From positions 1 through 64,000 of the forward strand of contig VGZI01000003.1 in NCBI GenBank assembly GCA_016872605.1: a stretch of 64,000 nucleotides of DNA, read 5' to 3'. Source of the DNA: Planctomycetota bacterium (GTDB lineage: Bacteria > Planctomycetota > Planctomycetia > Gemmatales > Gemmataceae). How positions within the stretch are numbered: the first letter of the stretch is position 1; the number at the start of each line of letters is the position of its first letter. The position numbers were made by a program, and so were the translations under genes. Shown here piece by piece: positions 43,361 through 50,941 of this stretch. The notes beneath the pieces were generated by a model. It was given only the letters and a program-made list of their open reading frames with translations. It searched no databases and was not told the origin of the DNA.

Positions 43361-43447
43361 CGGAAGGAGAGGGAGTTGAACCCTCAAGGCGTATTTCAGC
43401 TCGGCCGTTTTCGGGACGGCTGCCATCACCCATTGGCTTGCCCTTCC
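43361..43447 (-). tRNA. tRNA-Ser (anticodon CGA) with C at position 33
   Basis: Minus-strand class II tRNA of 87 nt: acceptor GGAAGGG/TCCTTCC with discriminator G, D arm GCC...GGC, anticodon arm GCCGT-CCCGAAA-ACGGC, an extended variable arm (about 18 nt), and a perfect T arm GAGGG-TTCAACT-CCCTC. The anticodon is CGA. The base before it is C, although U33 is nearly universal, and position 8 is C instead of U. This tRNA may be a pseudogene or a special-purpose RNA. Confidence 0.72.
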
Positions 43448-43724
43448 AACGATATTCGTCGACACAGGATTCAGTCGGTTGCGAGAAAAGTCGCTTGCGG
43501 TTGCGCGAATCGTCACGATGCGCGACAACGCCGATGCGGCGCGGACTTGCATGAATGGATGCGATGCAACATGGCCGTCTCCAGAAGGAGGGTTCCCGCG
43601 TGAACTGAAGAAAAGACGGTGCGCGTGGCCCAAGGGTTCGCGCGAAAAAAAAACGCACGACACGCCGACGCGCCGCGGGGAATCGGCGGCGTCGGCGGAT
43701 CATATCGGATGCTGGCCAGCAGGC

Positions 43725-43910
43725 TTACGACGCGCTGCCGACGGCCTTGCCGACGGTTGTGAACGTGGTGTTGGCGTTCTGACCGAGCGTCGTGATGGCG
43801 CCGATGCACACGACGATGATCAGGGCCAACATGACGGCATATTCCACGGCCGTCGGGCCGTCTTCGCGCTGCAGGAAGTCAACGAACGATTGGGTAAGCT
43901 TGGAGAACAT
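43725..43910 (-). CDS. flp: Flp-type (type IVb) pilin
   Basis: A 61-residue Flp/Fap pilin. The start is ATG 43910 (ribosome site 'agaggt'); the ORF-track entry begins 39 codons too early. The protein has a short basic leader, then 'EDGPTAVEYAVMLALIIVVCIGAITTLG', where the Glu and Tyr spaced 'E-Y' after the cleavage site and the hydrophobic helix are the Flp pilin hallmarks. It should be processed by a TadV-type prepilin peptidase and assembled by Tad secretion machinery, which is not in this window. Its long leader holds a cyclic-di-GMP riboswitch (44056-44142). Confidence 0.92.
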   Translation of the reverse strand: MFSKLTQSFVDFLQREDGPTAVEYAVMLALIIVVCIGAITTLGQNANTTFTTVGKAVGSAS

Positions 43911-43949
43911 GACAAACCTCTCTGGTCCAGAGACGTATCGGCATTGGCG

Positions 43950-44011
43950 GTCTGGAGTTGCCGAAGCCGGACGGCGCGGACTTTCCGGGCCGTCGAACCG
44001 AATCTCCAGAC
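43950..44011 (-). promoter_or_regulatory. Possible expression-platform hairpin in the flp leader
   Basis: The perfect 8-base inverted repeat gtctggag (43950-43957)/ctccagac (44004-44011) encloses a GC-rich loop with further pairing. A second small dyad, tctctgg-a-ccagaga, lies at about 43919-43933 next to the ribosome site. Either could be the part of the leader that switches with ligand binding (inference). Confidence 0.35.
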
Positions 44012-44055
44012 GTTCCCATTCGAACACACGTTCAAACTGGCGGTGCGTGGGACCA

Positions 44056-44142
44056 CTCCATTCGGTAACCTGGCATTCCGATTCTCTGCGGAACCGGACC
44101 CATGGCTTTGCGTCCCACCCTTGCGGATGGTTTGCCCTTGTC
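44056..44142 (-). promoter_or_regulatory. Cyclic-di-GMP-I (GEMM-I) riboswitch
   Basis: The minus strand shows the conserved GEMM-I blocks in order: 'AAGGGCAAACC', a stem CCATCC-GCAA-GGGTGG capped by a GNRA tetraloop, 'GGGACGCAAAGCC', a variable stem, and 'AGGTTACCGAATGG', where the 3' part 'GGTTACCGA' forms the tetraloop receptor and closing stem. These match the Vibrio Vc2 aptamer almost word for word. It lies 146 bases upstream of the flp start codon and downstream of a TTGACA promoter, so it should control the pilin. Confidence 0.88.
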
Positions 44143-44251
44143 GTGGATCACGAACCAACGCCTGGTTCTTCTCGAAAAAAATCGAATCAGAAAACGAGCG
44201 CGGCCAATTGACGGGATGGTTGGGGCCGCGCGACGCATTGCAACCACATTA

Positions 44252-44280
44252 ACCCTAGATTGTGTTTTTCCCAATGTCAA
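44252..44280 (-). promoter_or_regulatory. Candidate promoter of the flp leader
   Basis: On the minus strand: perfect TTGACA (44280-44275), 17-base spacer, TAGGGT (44257-44252). Transcription would start near 44245 and produce a leader of about 335 nt containing the riboswitch. Confidence 0.5.
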
Positions 44281-44314
44281 ATCGCCGAGCATTTTTTTGG
44301 ATTTTTTTCACGAT

Positions 44315-44773
44315 TCAAGCGGGCCCCGGCGATTGTGGTTCGGAGCGTTCTTCGCTATGGCGTTTGCCCCGCAGCGTGAGCCCCAGTGCCGCGCCGCCGA
44401 TTGCCGCCGCGGCGATCACGGGGCCGCGATAGATTTCCACCTCGTCGTAGCGAAAGACAGCGCCCAGCGCGCCGAAAGTCACGATCACGAAGGCGACGCG
44501 GACCAACATGGTCGCCAGCCAATCGGCACACACAACTGCAGCCGCCAGCAGCAACAGCGCGCCATGAAACACGACGAACCCAATTGGTCCATTGCGCGTC
44601 GCCTGGGCAAACTGCCAATCGTAGCGCCCGTGCCAAACCATCAACACATGCAGAAGAACGACGGACAAGTTCAATGCCCGAGCGATCGTCGGCACGCGGC
44701 CGAAATACGCCCAGATCATCATGCCCGATAATCCGGCATACCCGATCATCGCCAGTACAAACGTCGTAATCAT
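44315..44773 (-). CDS. Small four-helix membrane protein of unknown function
   Basis: 152 residues with four hydrophobic helices: 'FVLAMIGYAGLSGMMIWAYF', 'LNLSVVLLHVLMVWHG', 'FVVFHGALLLLAAAVVCADWL' and 'VRVAFVIVTFGALGAVF', plus a Gly/Ala-rich fifth stretch 'GPVIAAAAIGGAALGLTL'. The tail is hydrophilic. No family is recognised. It is divergent from ffh with about 100 bp between them and sits upstream of the flp leader on the same strand, but the flp promoter lies between, so they need not be co-transcribed. Confidence 0.7.
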   Translation of the reverse strand: MITTFVLAMIGYAGLSGMMIWAYFGRVPTIARALNLSVVLLHVLMVWHGRYDWQFAQATRNGPIGFVVFHGALLLLAAAVVCADWLATMLVRVAFVIVTFGALGAVFRYDEVEIYRGPVIAAAAIGGAALGLTLRGKRHSEERSEPQSPGPA

Positions 44774-44811
44774 GTCTACTGACGGGCGATTTTCCGCCCT
44801 GCTATCGTCCG

Positions 44812-44840
44812 TTGTGTGATAAACGGCAAGATTCTATAAT
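44812..44840 (+). promoter_or_regulatory. Sigma-70-type promoter for ffh
   Basis: TTGTGT (44812-44817), 17-base spacer and perfect TATAAT (44835-44840), 36 bases upstream of the ffh start codon. Confidence 0.6.
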
Positions 44841-44876
44841 GAACGCTTTACCACGTGCCCCCTACGGGATTCTACC

Positions 44877-46367
44877 ATGTTCGAAGGGATCATTCGCGGC
44901 ATCTCCGACGCGATCAAGAGCCTGCGCGGCAAAGGCCGAATCAGTGAATCCAATATCCAAGACGGACTCAAGCAGGTTCGCACCGCCCTTCTCGAAGCCG
45001 ACGTCAACTATAACGTCGCTGACGAGTTCATCAAGAATGTCTCGACCAAGGCGATGGGGCAAGAAGTCCTGCGCACCATCGATCCCAGCGAGCAGATCAT
45101 CAACATCATCTATCAGGAACTCGTTCACCTGATGAAAGGCGACGCCGACCGGCCGGAGCCCCTGTTTCATTTCGCCAAAGACCGCCCGACCATCATCATG
45201 CTCTGCGGCCTGCAGGGATCAGGCAAGACGACGACGGCCGGGAAGCTGGCGATGCTCCTGCGCGATCGGCACAACAAGCGGCCTCTCTTGGTCGCCGCCG
45301 ACTTGCAACGCCCCGCGGCCATCGATCAACTGAAAACGCTCGGCCAGCAGATTGGCATTGCCGTCTACACGGAGGGCCCTGCGATCCCTGGCGGCGGTGG
45401 GCCGAATCCAGTCAGCGTTTGCCAGAACGCGGTCAACCACGCCAAGAACACTACCCACGACGTCATCATCCTCGACACCGCAGGCCGACTCCACGTCGCC
45501 GAGATGCCGATGGACGAGCTCAGGCAGATTGACTCGAAGGTCCGGCCCGACGATGTCTTTTTCGTTTGCGACGCCATGACCGGCCAGGATGCCGTCAATA
45601 GCGCCAAGGCCTTCAACGACGCGCTCGATCTCAACGGCGTCATCCTCACCAAGCTCGACGGCGATGCCCGCGGCGGCGCCGCCCTGTCGATCAAGCACGT
45701 CACAAAGGTCCCGATCAAGTTCATGGGCGTCGGCGAACGGCTCACCGCCCTGGAGGAATTCGTCCCCGAACGCATGGCCCAGCGTATCATGGGTCAGGGC
45801 GACGTCTGGTCGATCGTCGAAAAAGTGCAGCACGCCCAGGCCGAGATGACCAAGGAGGAGATCGAGGCCCAGCGCAAGAAACTCGAGCAAGGCGACTTCA
45901 ATCTCAACGATTTCCGCAAGCAATTCTCGCAGATGGCGAAGATGGGCGGCATGAAAGAACTCATGGGCAGCATGCCCGGCATGGGCAACATGATTCAGGA
46001 CGGCGAAGATCCCGACGTCGCCATCAAACGCATCCAGGGCATGATCGACGCCATGACCGCCGAGGAACGCAAGGACCCGGACATCATTGACCTGAGCCGG
46101 CGCCGCCGCATCGCCGCCGGCAGCGGCACGCAACCCCATGACATCAAGCAGTTCCTCATTCAGTTCGACCAGGTGCGCGTGATCATGCGGCAAGTCGCCA
46201 ACATGTCGTTCTTCGATCGCATCAAGATGATGATGGGCATGGGCAACGCCGGCATGTTCGACCCCGGCGCCATGCTCCCCAAAACGAAAATCGGCACGGG
46301 TCACCGCAAAACACCCAAAGAACGTGCCGAAGAACGCAAGAAAATGCGCAAGAAGAAAAAACGCTGA
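44877..46367 (+). CDS. ffh: Signal recognition particle protein Ffh
   Basis: GTPase of the signal recognition particle, which with 4.5S RNA targets nascent membrane proteins to FtsY. N domain (1-90), G domain with 'IIMLCGLQGSGKTTTAGKLA' (P-loop), 'DVIILDTAGRLHVAE', 'DAMTGQDAVNSAKAFND' and 'TKLDGDARGGAALS', then the Met-rich M domain ('MGGMKELMGSMPGMGNM', 'MMMGMGNAGMFDPGAML') with the RNA-binding 'DLSRRRRIAAGSGTQPHDIKQF'. The tail is very basic (KKMRKKKKR). The length of 496 residues is slightly above E. coli Ffh. It is monocistronic here. Confidence 0.97.
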   Translation: MFEGIIRGISDAIKSLRGKGRISESNIQDGLKQVRTALLEADVNYNVADEFIKNVSTKAMGQEVLRTIDPSEQIINIIYQELVHLMKGDADRPEPLFHFAKDRPTIIMLCGLQGSGKTTTAGKLAMLLRDRHNKRPLLVAADLQRPAAIDQLKTLGQQIGIAVYTEGPAIPGGGGPNPVSVCQNAVNHAKNTTHDVIILDTAGRLHVAEMPMDELRQIDSKVRPDDVFFVCDAMTGQDAVNSAKAFNDALDLNGVILTKLDGDARGGAALSIKHVTKVPIKFMGVGERLTALEEFVPERMAQRIMGQGDVWSIVEKVQHAQAEMTKEEIEAQRKKLEQGDFNLNDFRKQFSQMAKMGGMKELMGSMPGMGNMIQDGEDPDVAIKRIQGMIDAMTAEERKDPDIIDLSRRRRIAAGSGTQPHDIKQFLIQFDQVRVIMRQVANMSFFDRIKMMMGMGNAGMFDPGAMLPKTKIGTGHRKTPKERAEERKKMRKKKKR

Positions 46368-46429
46368 GCAAGCTGCTCGGCGCAGGATGGAGTCCTATCA
46401 AATCACCCGGCAAATGCAAGAATGCTCGG

Positions 46430-46584
46430 GTGCACGACATGGTCTGCGTGGCCTGCTTCAGGGAGGGCGAGGCTCCTGCCGAGCCGGAAGCGACAGGATA
46501 CTCGTCCGAAATCGAGTATTTCGCGGGCTCGCGGCTCGGCAGGAGCCTCGCCCTCCCGTGCCGTTTGCAAACCATCTCGTGCAC
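46430..46584. repeat. ~155-bp long palindrome, copy A
   Basis: Outer ends gtgcacgacatggt...accatctcgtgcac pair, as do the inner arms gggagggcgaggctcctgccgagcc / ggctcggcaggagcctcgccctccc. The centre carries 'actcgtccgaaatcgagtattt'. Almost the same 154-bp sequence occurs at 59448-59601. Several ORF-track peptides (GSAGASPS, RARLLPS) are just translations of this repeat. Confidence 0.9.
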
Positions 46585-46635
46585 CAAAAATTCTCCGGGC
46601 GCGGCAATTCCTCTTTCTTCGTTTCGGCGACGCTT

Positions 46636-46641
46636 TATAAT
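46636..46641 (+). promoter_or_regulatory. Possible -10 box for the RsbW-like gene
   Basis: TATAAT 85 bases upstream of the RsbW-like start; the -35 region (ctttct) is weak, so the call rests on the -10 alone. Confidence 0.3.
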
Positions 46642-46724
46642 GAGGGCTTACCGATTGAGAACAGCCCCTGTGTGATTGGGGGCCGACAGGGATGTCGTCG
46701 CCGATTTCTCACGGAGAAGTGCCG

Positions 46725-47159
46725 ATGGATGGCTCGAGCTTTTCCCTCACGTTGCCCAGCGAACCGCGCATGCTGTCGGTGGCGCGGAATTTTGTCGAAG
46801 CGGTGTGCCAAGCCTATCGTCTGGATCGCACCACGATGCACGCCTTGGTCATCGTCACCGGCGAAGCGGTCACCAACATCGTGCGTCACGCTCATCAAAA
46901 TCGGCCCAACTCGCAAATGGAGCTGCATCTGCAGATGCTGGCCGACTCCGTCGTCATCACGTTTCGCGATGAAGGCGCGCCATTCGATCTCGAATCGGTT
47001 CCCGACCTGCCCCCAGGCGAAATGCGCATTGGCGGCCGAGGCATCTATTTGATGCGGACCCTGATGGACGAGCTGACGTGCGAGCCGCGCGGCGACGGCC
47101 AACCAGGCAACGTCTTGCGCATGATCAAGCGCTGCGCGGCCCTGCGCGAGTGCGGCTAA
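46725..47159 (+). CDS. RsbW-like anti-sigma factor / ATP-binding serine kinase
   Basis: A GHKL ATPase of the HATPase_c_2 (RsbW/SpoIIAB) family of 144 residues. The second Met (46725) is preferred because 'cggagaag' lies 9 bases upstream. Motifs: N box 'VIVTGEAVTNIVRHAH', G1 box 'VITFRDEGAPFD' and G2-like 'GEMRIGGRGIYLMRTLMDELTC'. Such proteins bind a sigma factor or anti-anti-sigma partner and phosphorylate the latter. No STAS-domain partner or sigma factor lies beside it. It is followed, about 320 bp later, by a FlgM-like gene. Confidence 0.9.
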   Translation: MDGSSFSLTLPSEPRMLSVARNFVEAVCQAYRLDRTTMHALVIVTGEAVTNIVRHAHQNRPNSQMELHLQMLADSVVITFRDEGAPFDLESVPDLPPGEMRIGGRGIYLMRTLMDELTCEPRGDGQPGNVLRMIKRCAALRECG

Positions 47160-47480
47160 GGTGCGGCTGCTACACCGCAAGCGGTGCAAACTCGGTTCGT
47201 TCGCCTTTATTGGTATGGCTGGTTTGTTGCACGGCCAACGCGAAATTCCATCTGGCGAAACGTTCAATCTCCTTCTTTCCCCAGACGATAAAGTTTGTGT
47301 AAATCGGCAGGGTGTAGGCTTGAAAAACACCCCTTGGCAACAAGTCAAGGGAATCGACCTGGTTGCAAGGACATTTCGCGACACATGGGTTGCTTCTCTC
47401 TGACGAAACACTTTATGATGAACCTGCGCCGCTTGGAGCATGTCTTCGAAGCCAACAGGCGCCGCAGGGGAGAAGACTCG
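47160..47480. other. Intergenic region upstream of the FlgM-like gene
   Basis: No gene seen. The right end holds a promoter-like pair, TTGCTT (47390-47395), 18-base spacer, TATGAT (47414-47419), 62 bases before the FlgM-like start. The rest shows only short dyads such as accgcaagcggt. Confidence 0.45.
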
Positions 47481-47750
47481 ATGCACGAACACGGCCCCGA
47501 TGAGCTGGGCGGTCCCGTCCGCGGGACGTCTGCCTGGTGGCGTGGCATGGGCGCCCCAACTGATCCTACCGACGATGGACCGCCAACCCCCGAAGAACCG
47601 CGTCGTCGCCGCAAAAAGGACGCAAAACCGATTCGCATGGAACTCGTGGAACGCATTCGCAAGGAAATCGCCGAAGGAACCTACGACACCCAAGAGAAAT
47701 GGGAAGCCGCCCTCGACCGCCTGCTCGATCGCCTCGAACGAGAGGATTGA
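47481..47750 (+). CDS. FlgM-like anti-sigma-28 factor
   Basis: 89 residues with the C-terminal FlgM pattern 'RMELVERIRKEIAEGTYDTQEKWEAALDRLLDRLE', in which 'IRxxIAxGxYxxxxKxEAALDxLL' forms the sigma-28-binding helices. The N-terminal half is Gly/Pro/Asp-rich and probably unstructured, as in FlgM. The start at 47481 is preferred because 'caggggag' lies just upstream; earlier Met codons in the ORF track lack a ribosome site. No flagellar genes are in the window. Planctomycetes encode FlgM-like proteins outside flagellar operons, so the target sigma factor is open. Confidence 0.8.
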   Translation: MHEHGPDELGGPVRGTSAWWRGMGAPTDPTDDGPPTPEEPRRRRKKDAKPIRMELVERIRKEIAEGTYDTQEKWEAALDRLLDRLERED

Positions 47751-47753
47751 TTT

Positions 47754-47814
47754 GCCGCTTGTGGCTTCGCGCTCGCGCGGCGCGGCAAGACGTGAGCGCG
47801 AAACCGCAAGCGGC
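47754..47814. repeat. Palindrome 'gccgcttg(c/t)ggcttcgcgctc'
   Basis: gccgcttgtggcttcgcgctcgcg...cgtgagcgcgaaaccgcaagcggc, an imperfect inverted repeat with arms of about 24 bases, related to 43029-43064. It sits between the FlgM-like and fur genes. Confidence 0.7.
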
Positions 47815-47886
47815 TGGCGAATCACCCGCGAACCGGGTACAATAGGGAGAATCCATTCATCCTGATTTGTCCGGAGAATACGACGC

Positions 47887-48378
47887 GTGAACATGCTCCC
47901 CGCCGTGGAAGTCTCGCAGACCCCCGAAGAGAAGTTCCGCGAGTACCTGGCCAGTCGTCCCAAGCCACAGCGCTTCACGAACCAGCAGCGCGACATGGTC
48001 CAATATATCTTCAGCAAGCACAACCACTTCGACGCCGATGAACTGATCGACGAGATGAAACGGGAGAACTTCCAGGTCAGCCGGCCCACTGTCTACCGCA
48101 CGCTCAAAAAGCTCGTCGACGCCGGCCTGCTGCGCAAGATCAACCTCGGCAAACGCACGGTCTACGAACATGACTACGGCTACGCGCAGCACGACCATCT
48201 CTACTGCGATCAGTGTGGATCGATGATCGAGTTTCAGGAATCACGCCTGGATGAGTTGATTCGAGATGTCTGCCAGGATCAGCAATTCCAACTCGGCGGC
48301 CACAGCTTCATCATCCGTGGCACCTGCGCCGACTGCAACCGCGCCCGCATGACCAAACGCCGTCTTGACTTGGTGTAA
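47887..48378 (+). CDS. fur: Fur family metalloregulator
   Basis: A ferric uptake regulator family protein of 163 residues that represses target genes when bound to metal. The winged helix contains 'FTNQQRDMVQYIFSKHNHFDADELIDEM' and the recognition helix 'VSRPTVYRTLKKLVDAGLLRK'. The metal region 'YAQHDHLYCDQCGSMIEF' and the structural zinc cysteines 'CDQCG' and 'CADCNRA' are intact. The GTG start at 47887 is followed by ATG two codons later, which is equally possible. It may be Fur, Zur or PerR; metal choice cannot be read from the sequence. Confidence 0.93.
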   Translation: MNMLPAVEVSQTPEEKFREYLASRPKPQRFTNQQRDMVQYIFSKHNHFDADELIDEMKRENFQVSRPTVYRTLKKLVDAGLLRKINLGKRTVYEHDYGYAQHDHLYCDQCGSMIEFQESRLDELIRDVCQDQQFQLGGHSFIIRGTCADCNRARMTKRRLDLV

Positions 48379-48515
48379 GAATTTGTCCACGAAGGGCCAC
48401 GAAGAAACACGAAGTAGTGTTCTTGAAGGTCGATGTCAAAAAACGAGGGGGGCTGGTCGCAACGTTGCAACCAACTCCCCCGTCGTGTTTCTTGGTGCCC
48501 CTTCGTGGATGTTTT

Positions 48516-49997
48516 TCAGAACCGAGCGGGCACCACGAAGCCTTCGCGATATTCCCGCGTCAACAGGCGATTCGCTTCGGCGTCGTTGCCGAACGTCTCC
48601 GCTCGCACATCGAGCGTCAAGCGTCGGCCCACGGTGAGCATCGCTTGATCGAGATTGACTTCGCGGGCGCGAAGGTGGTCGATCATGCGATTAAGCGTCT
48701 CGTTGCCTTCGCGATGTTCGCCGAGGATGCCGTCGCGGCGACTGAAAGCGACGGTGCGGCCCAGGCGATGACTGACGTTGACGATATGGCACAACGCACT
48801 GGAGATATGCCCTTCGAGGATTTCGCCCTGGAGATCCTGACGTCGGCCGGAGCGGATTGCGGCGACGAAGTTGCCATAGTGATCGCCGCGCCGGTTGCTG
48901 TTGAATCGACGAACAACGTTATTGTTATTGTCGAAGGCGGTGGCAGTGCTGTAGTTGGTCATGACGAGATAGCCGTTGGCGCAGTGGAAGACATTGCCGA
49001 CTTGTGCGGTGCGGTAATCGCCCATAGGGAATAGGCCGCGGACTTCGAAGATCAACTCGCAATCGCCATAATCGAAAAGACCGACTTGCGTGTTGGGTGT
49101 TTCGCCGTCGTCGACGTAGCCGAACCGGCCGCCAAGGCTCATGACGGAGCGGGAGAGTTCGGATTTGCCCAAGCCCCAGCGTGCGACGTCCATCTGGTGA
49201 ATGCCCTGGTTGCCCAGGTCGCCGTTGCCGTACTCCCAAATCCAGTGCCAGTCGTAGTGAACCGGTCCGAAAGCGGGGTTATTGCGGCGCGGCGCGGCAT
49301 TGGACGCGGGGCCGCACCAGAGATTGTAGTCCATCGTCCGAGGCGCCTGTTGCGGGCCGTTCACTCGGCCGATCGTATTGCGACGCTTGTAGCACAGGCC
49401 GCGAGCGACGCTGCATCGGCCCAAACCACCGGAACGAAGGAACTCGATGGCCTCCCGGATGTTCGGCTCGCTACGGATCTGCGTGCCGGCCTGGCAGATC
49501 TTGTCGTAGTGCCGAGATGCTTCGACGAGACGGCGACCTTCCCAAACGTTGTGGCTCACGGGCTTCTCGACGTAGACATGCTTGCCATTCTGCATGGCCC
49601 AGATGCCAGCCAGCGCGTGCCAATGGTTCGGCGTGGCGATGGAGACGGCATGGATGTCGCGATTTTCCATGATCCGGCGAAGGTCTTGCACGACCGTCGG
49701 CGCCGAGCCTTGCCGTTGCCGAGCGAGCTCGACCGCTCCGCCAACAACGGCGGTATCGACATCGCACACATGCGTGACGACGCAATTATGCCGACCGGCC
49801 AAGCCGGTGATGTGGTCCCGTCCGCGGCTGCGAACGCCGATGACCGCGACGTTGATCCGCTCGTTGGCGCCGCGCGGCGTTGCCTGCGCTTGCGGTCGAT
49901 CGTTGGCTTCTGTTTCCGAGAGGAAGAACCCGGAACCGATCACCCCCGCCAACCCGGCGGATTGCTGCATGAATTCACGACGATCGAGAAAATGCAT
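48516..49997 (-). CDS. Gfo/Idh/MocA family oxidoreductase with Tat leader
   Basis: An exported sugar dehydrogenase-like protein. ATG 49997, with 'caggag' upstream, gives a Tat signal (LDRREFMQQSAGLAGVIGSGFFLSE). The NAD(P)-binding N-terminal domain begins 'INVAVIGVRSRGRDHITGL', and the catalytic Lys is in 'HVYVEKPVSHNVWEG'. The C-terminal domain includes 'WIWEYGNGDLGNQGIHQMDVARWGLG' with the usual His. Planctomycetes carry many such Tat-exported copies, presumably acting on polysaccharide breakdown products. At 494 residues it is in the normal range. Confidence 0.92.
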   Translation of the reverse strand: MHFLDRREFMQQSAGLAGVIGSGFFLSETEANDRPQAQATPRGANERINVAVIGVRSRGRDHITGLAGRHNCVVTHVCDVDTAVVGGAVELARQRQGSAPTVVQDLRRIMENRDIHAVSIATPNHWHALAGIWAMQNGKHVYVEKPVSHNVWEGRRLVEASRHYDKICQAGTQIRSEPNIREAIEFLRSGGLGRCSVARGLCYKRRNTIGRVNGPQQAPRTMDYNLWCGPASNAAPRRNNPAFGPVHYDWHWIWEYGNGDLGNQGIHQMDVARWGLGKSELSRSVMSLGGRFGYVDDGETPNTQVGLFDYGDCELIFEVRGLFPMGDYRTAQVGNVFHCANGYLVMTNYSTATAFDNNNNVVRRFNSNRRGDHYGNFVAAIRSGRRQDLQGEILEGHISSALCHIVNVSHRLGRTVAFSRRDGILGEHREGNETLNRMIDHLRAREVNLDQAMLTVGRRLTLDVRAETFGNDAEANRLLTREYREGFVVPARF

Positions 49998-50335
49998 AGT
50001 TCGCACTCCTGCTGAAGGTGAAATTTGCTTGGTGTGTGTGATACCAATGTAGCTGTTGCGACGGGGCGGCGTCAATCAGAAATGAGAATTTCTCACGATG
50101 CCGTTGAGACGTTAGCTCGGACCCTGTCTCCGTCCCTCCGCTGATTTTCTTGGCTACGTCACCCGGGGAGTCGGGAGAAAGGCACGGACGCTACGGAGAT
50201 CCTGACCGAATCAAAGCAGAAAGCGGCCCCGGTCGTGCCGCTGGCGTAACGCGAGGCACTTTGGACGTTACCCTTGATTGCGGCCGCGGGCATCGTACAT
50301 TCTTCCTCATTTCATGACATGAAAGGAACCGCCGC

Positions 50336-50729
50336 ATGACTGTCGCTGAATTGATGACCACCAAGCTCTTCACCGTTGGGCCCGACGACTCCGTCGAAGG
50401 CGCCGTCCGCATGCTGCAACAGCGCGGCGTGCGCCACCTGCTCGTGCTCGATGGCCACGATCTCGTCGGCATTCTCTCCGCTCGATCCACAGAAGAGCAA
50501 ACGCAAGAAGCTCCTCAACCTCGGCGGGTTGTTCTTCTTGCTCGAGCCGATCCTGGTGCGCGAGATCATGACGAAGAATCCGGTCACCGTCGCTCCGACG
50601 GCGTCGGCGCAGGACGCTGCCAAGCTCATGGTGTCCAATCGCTTCGGCGCCTTGCCCGTCGTCAAGGCGGGCAAGCTCGTCGGAATCGTCACCGAGACTG
50701 ATCTCCTGCGGCATTTCGCGTCGCTGTGA
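50336..50729 (+). pseudogene. CBS domain protein broken by an internal deletion
   Basis: Frame 1 reads a CBS start 'MTVAELMTTKLFTVGPDDSVEGAVRMLQQRGVRHLLVLDGHDLVGILS'. Then the frame must shift to continue 'LDPQKSKRKKLLNLGGLFFLLEPILVREIMTKNPVTVAP...GIVTETDLLRHF'. The usual link '(S)DRDLKRALDP' is missing, so about 20 bases, not a multiple of three, were lost near 50480. The second CBS motif is otherwise intact. A working protein would require the deletion to be absent. It is related to the intact gene at 42441. Confidence 0.8.
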
Positions 50730-50758
50730 GCGCGCTTACGTCTAGAAGCAGTTCAGAA

Positions 50759-50852
50759 CCCCTTTCCCTTCGGGAGAGGGGCAGCGGTGAGGATGGGTCG
50801 TCATGCTTTTGCTAGTTCAAACCTCTCCCCTTTCCCTCCGGGAGAGGGGAGT
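50759..50852. repeat. Double 'cctttccc(t)tcgggagagggg' hairpin
   Basis: Two copies of the palindrome ccctttcccttcgggagaggg / cccctttccctccgggagagggg separated by about 50 bases, between the broken CBS gene and the tricorn gene. Sequences of this kind are common intergenic repeats in many bacteria. Confidence 0.7.
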
Positions 50853-50941
50853 TTTGAATTAGCCGCTAAACGTAATCCTTTGCGTTTCACTGTGTGGCTT
50901 GATACGATGAGGGAAACGTTCACGCCATGCAGGATCCCACC

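Noticed and set aside
42399-43703. 434-residue minus ORF spanning the CBS gene and the tRNA cluster
   Set aside because: It runs through all four tRNA genes and antisense to the CBS gene; not a real protein.
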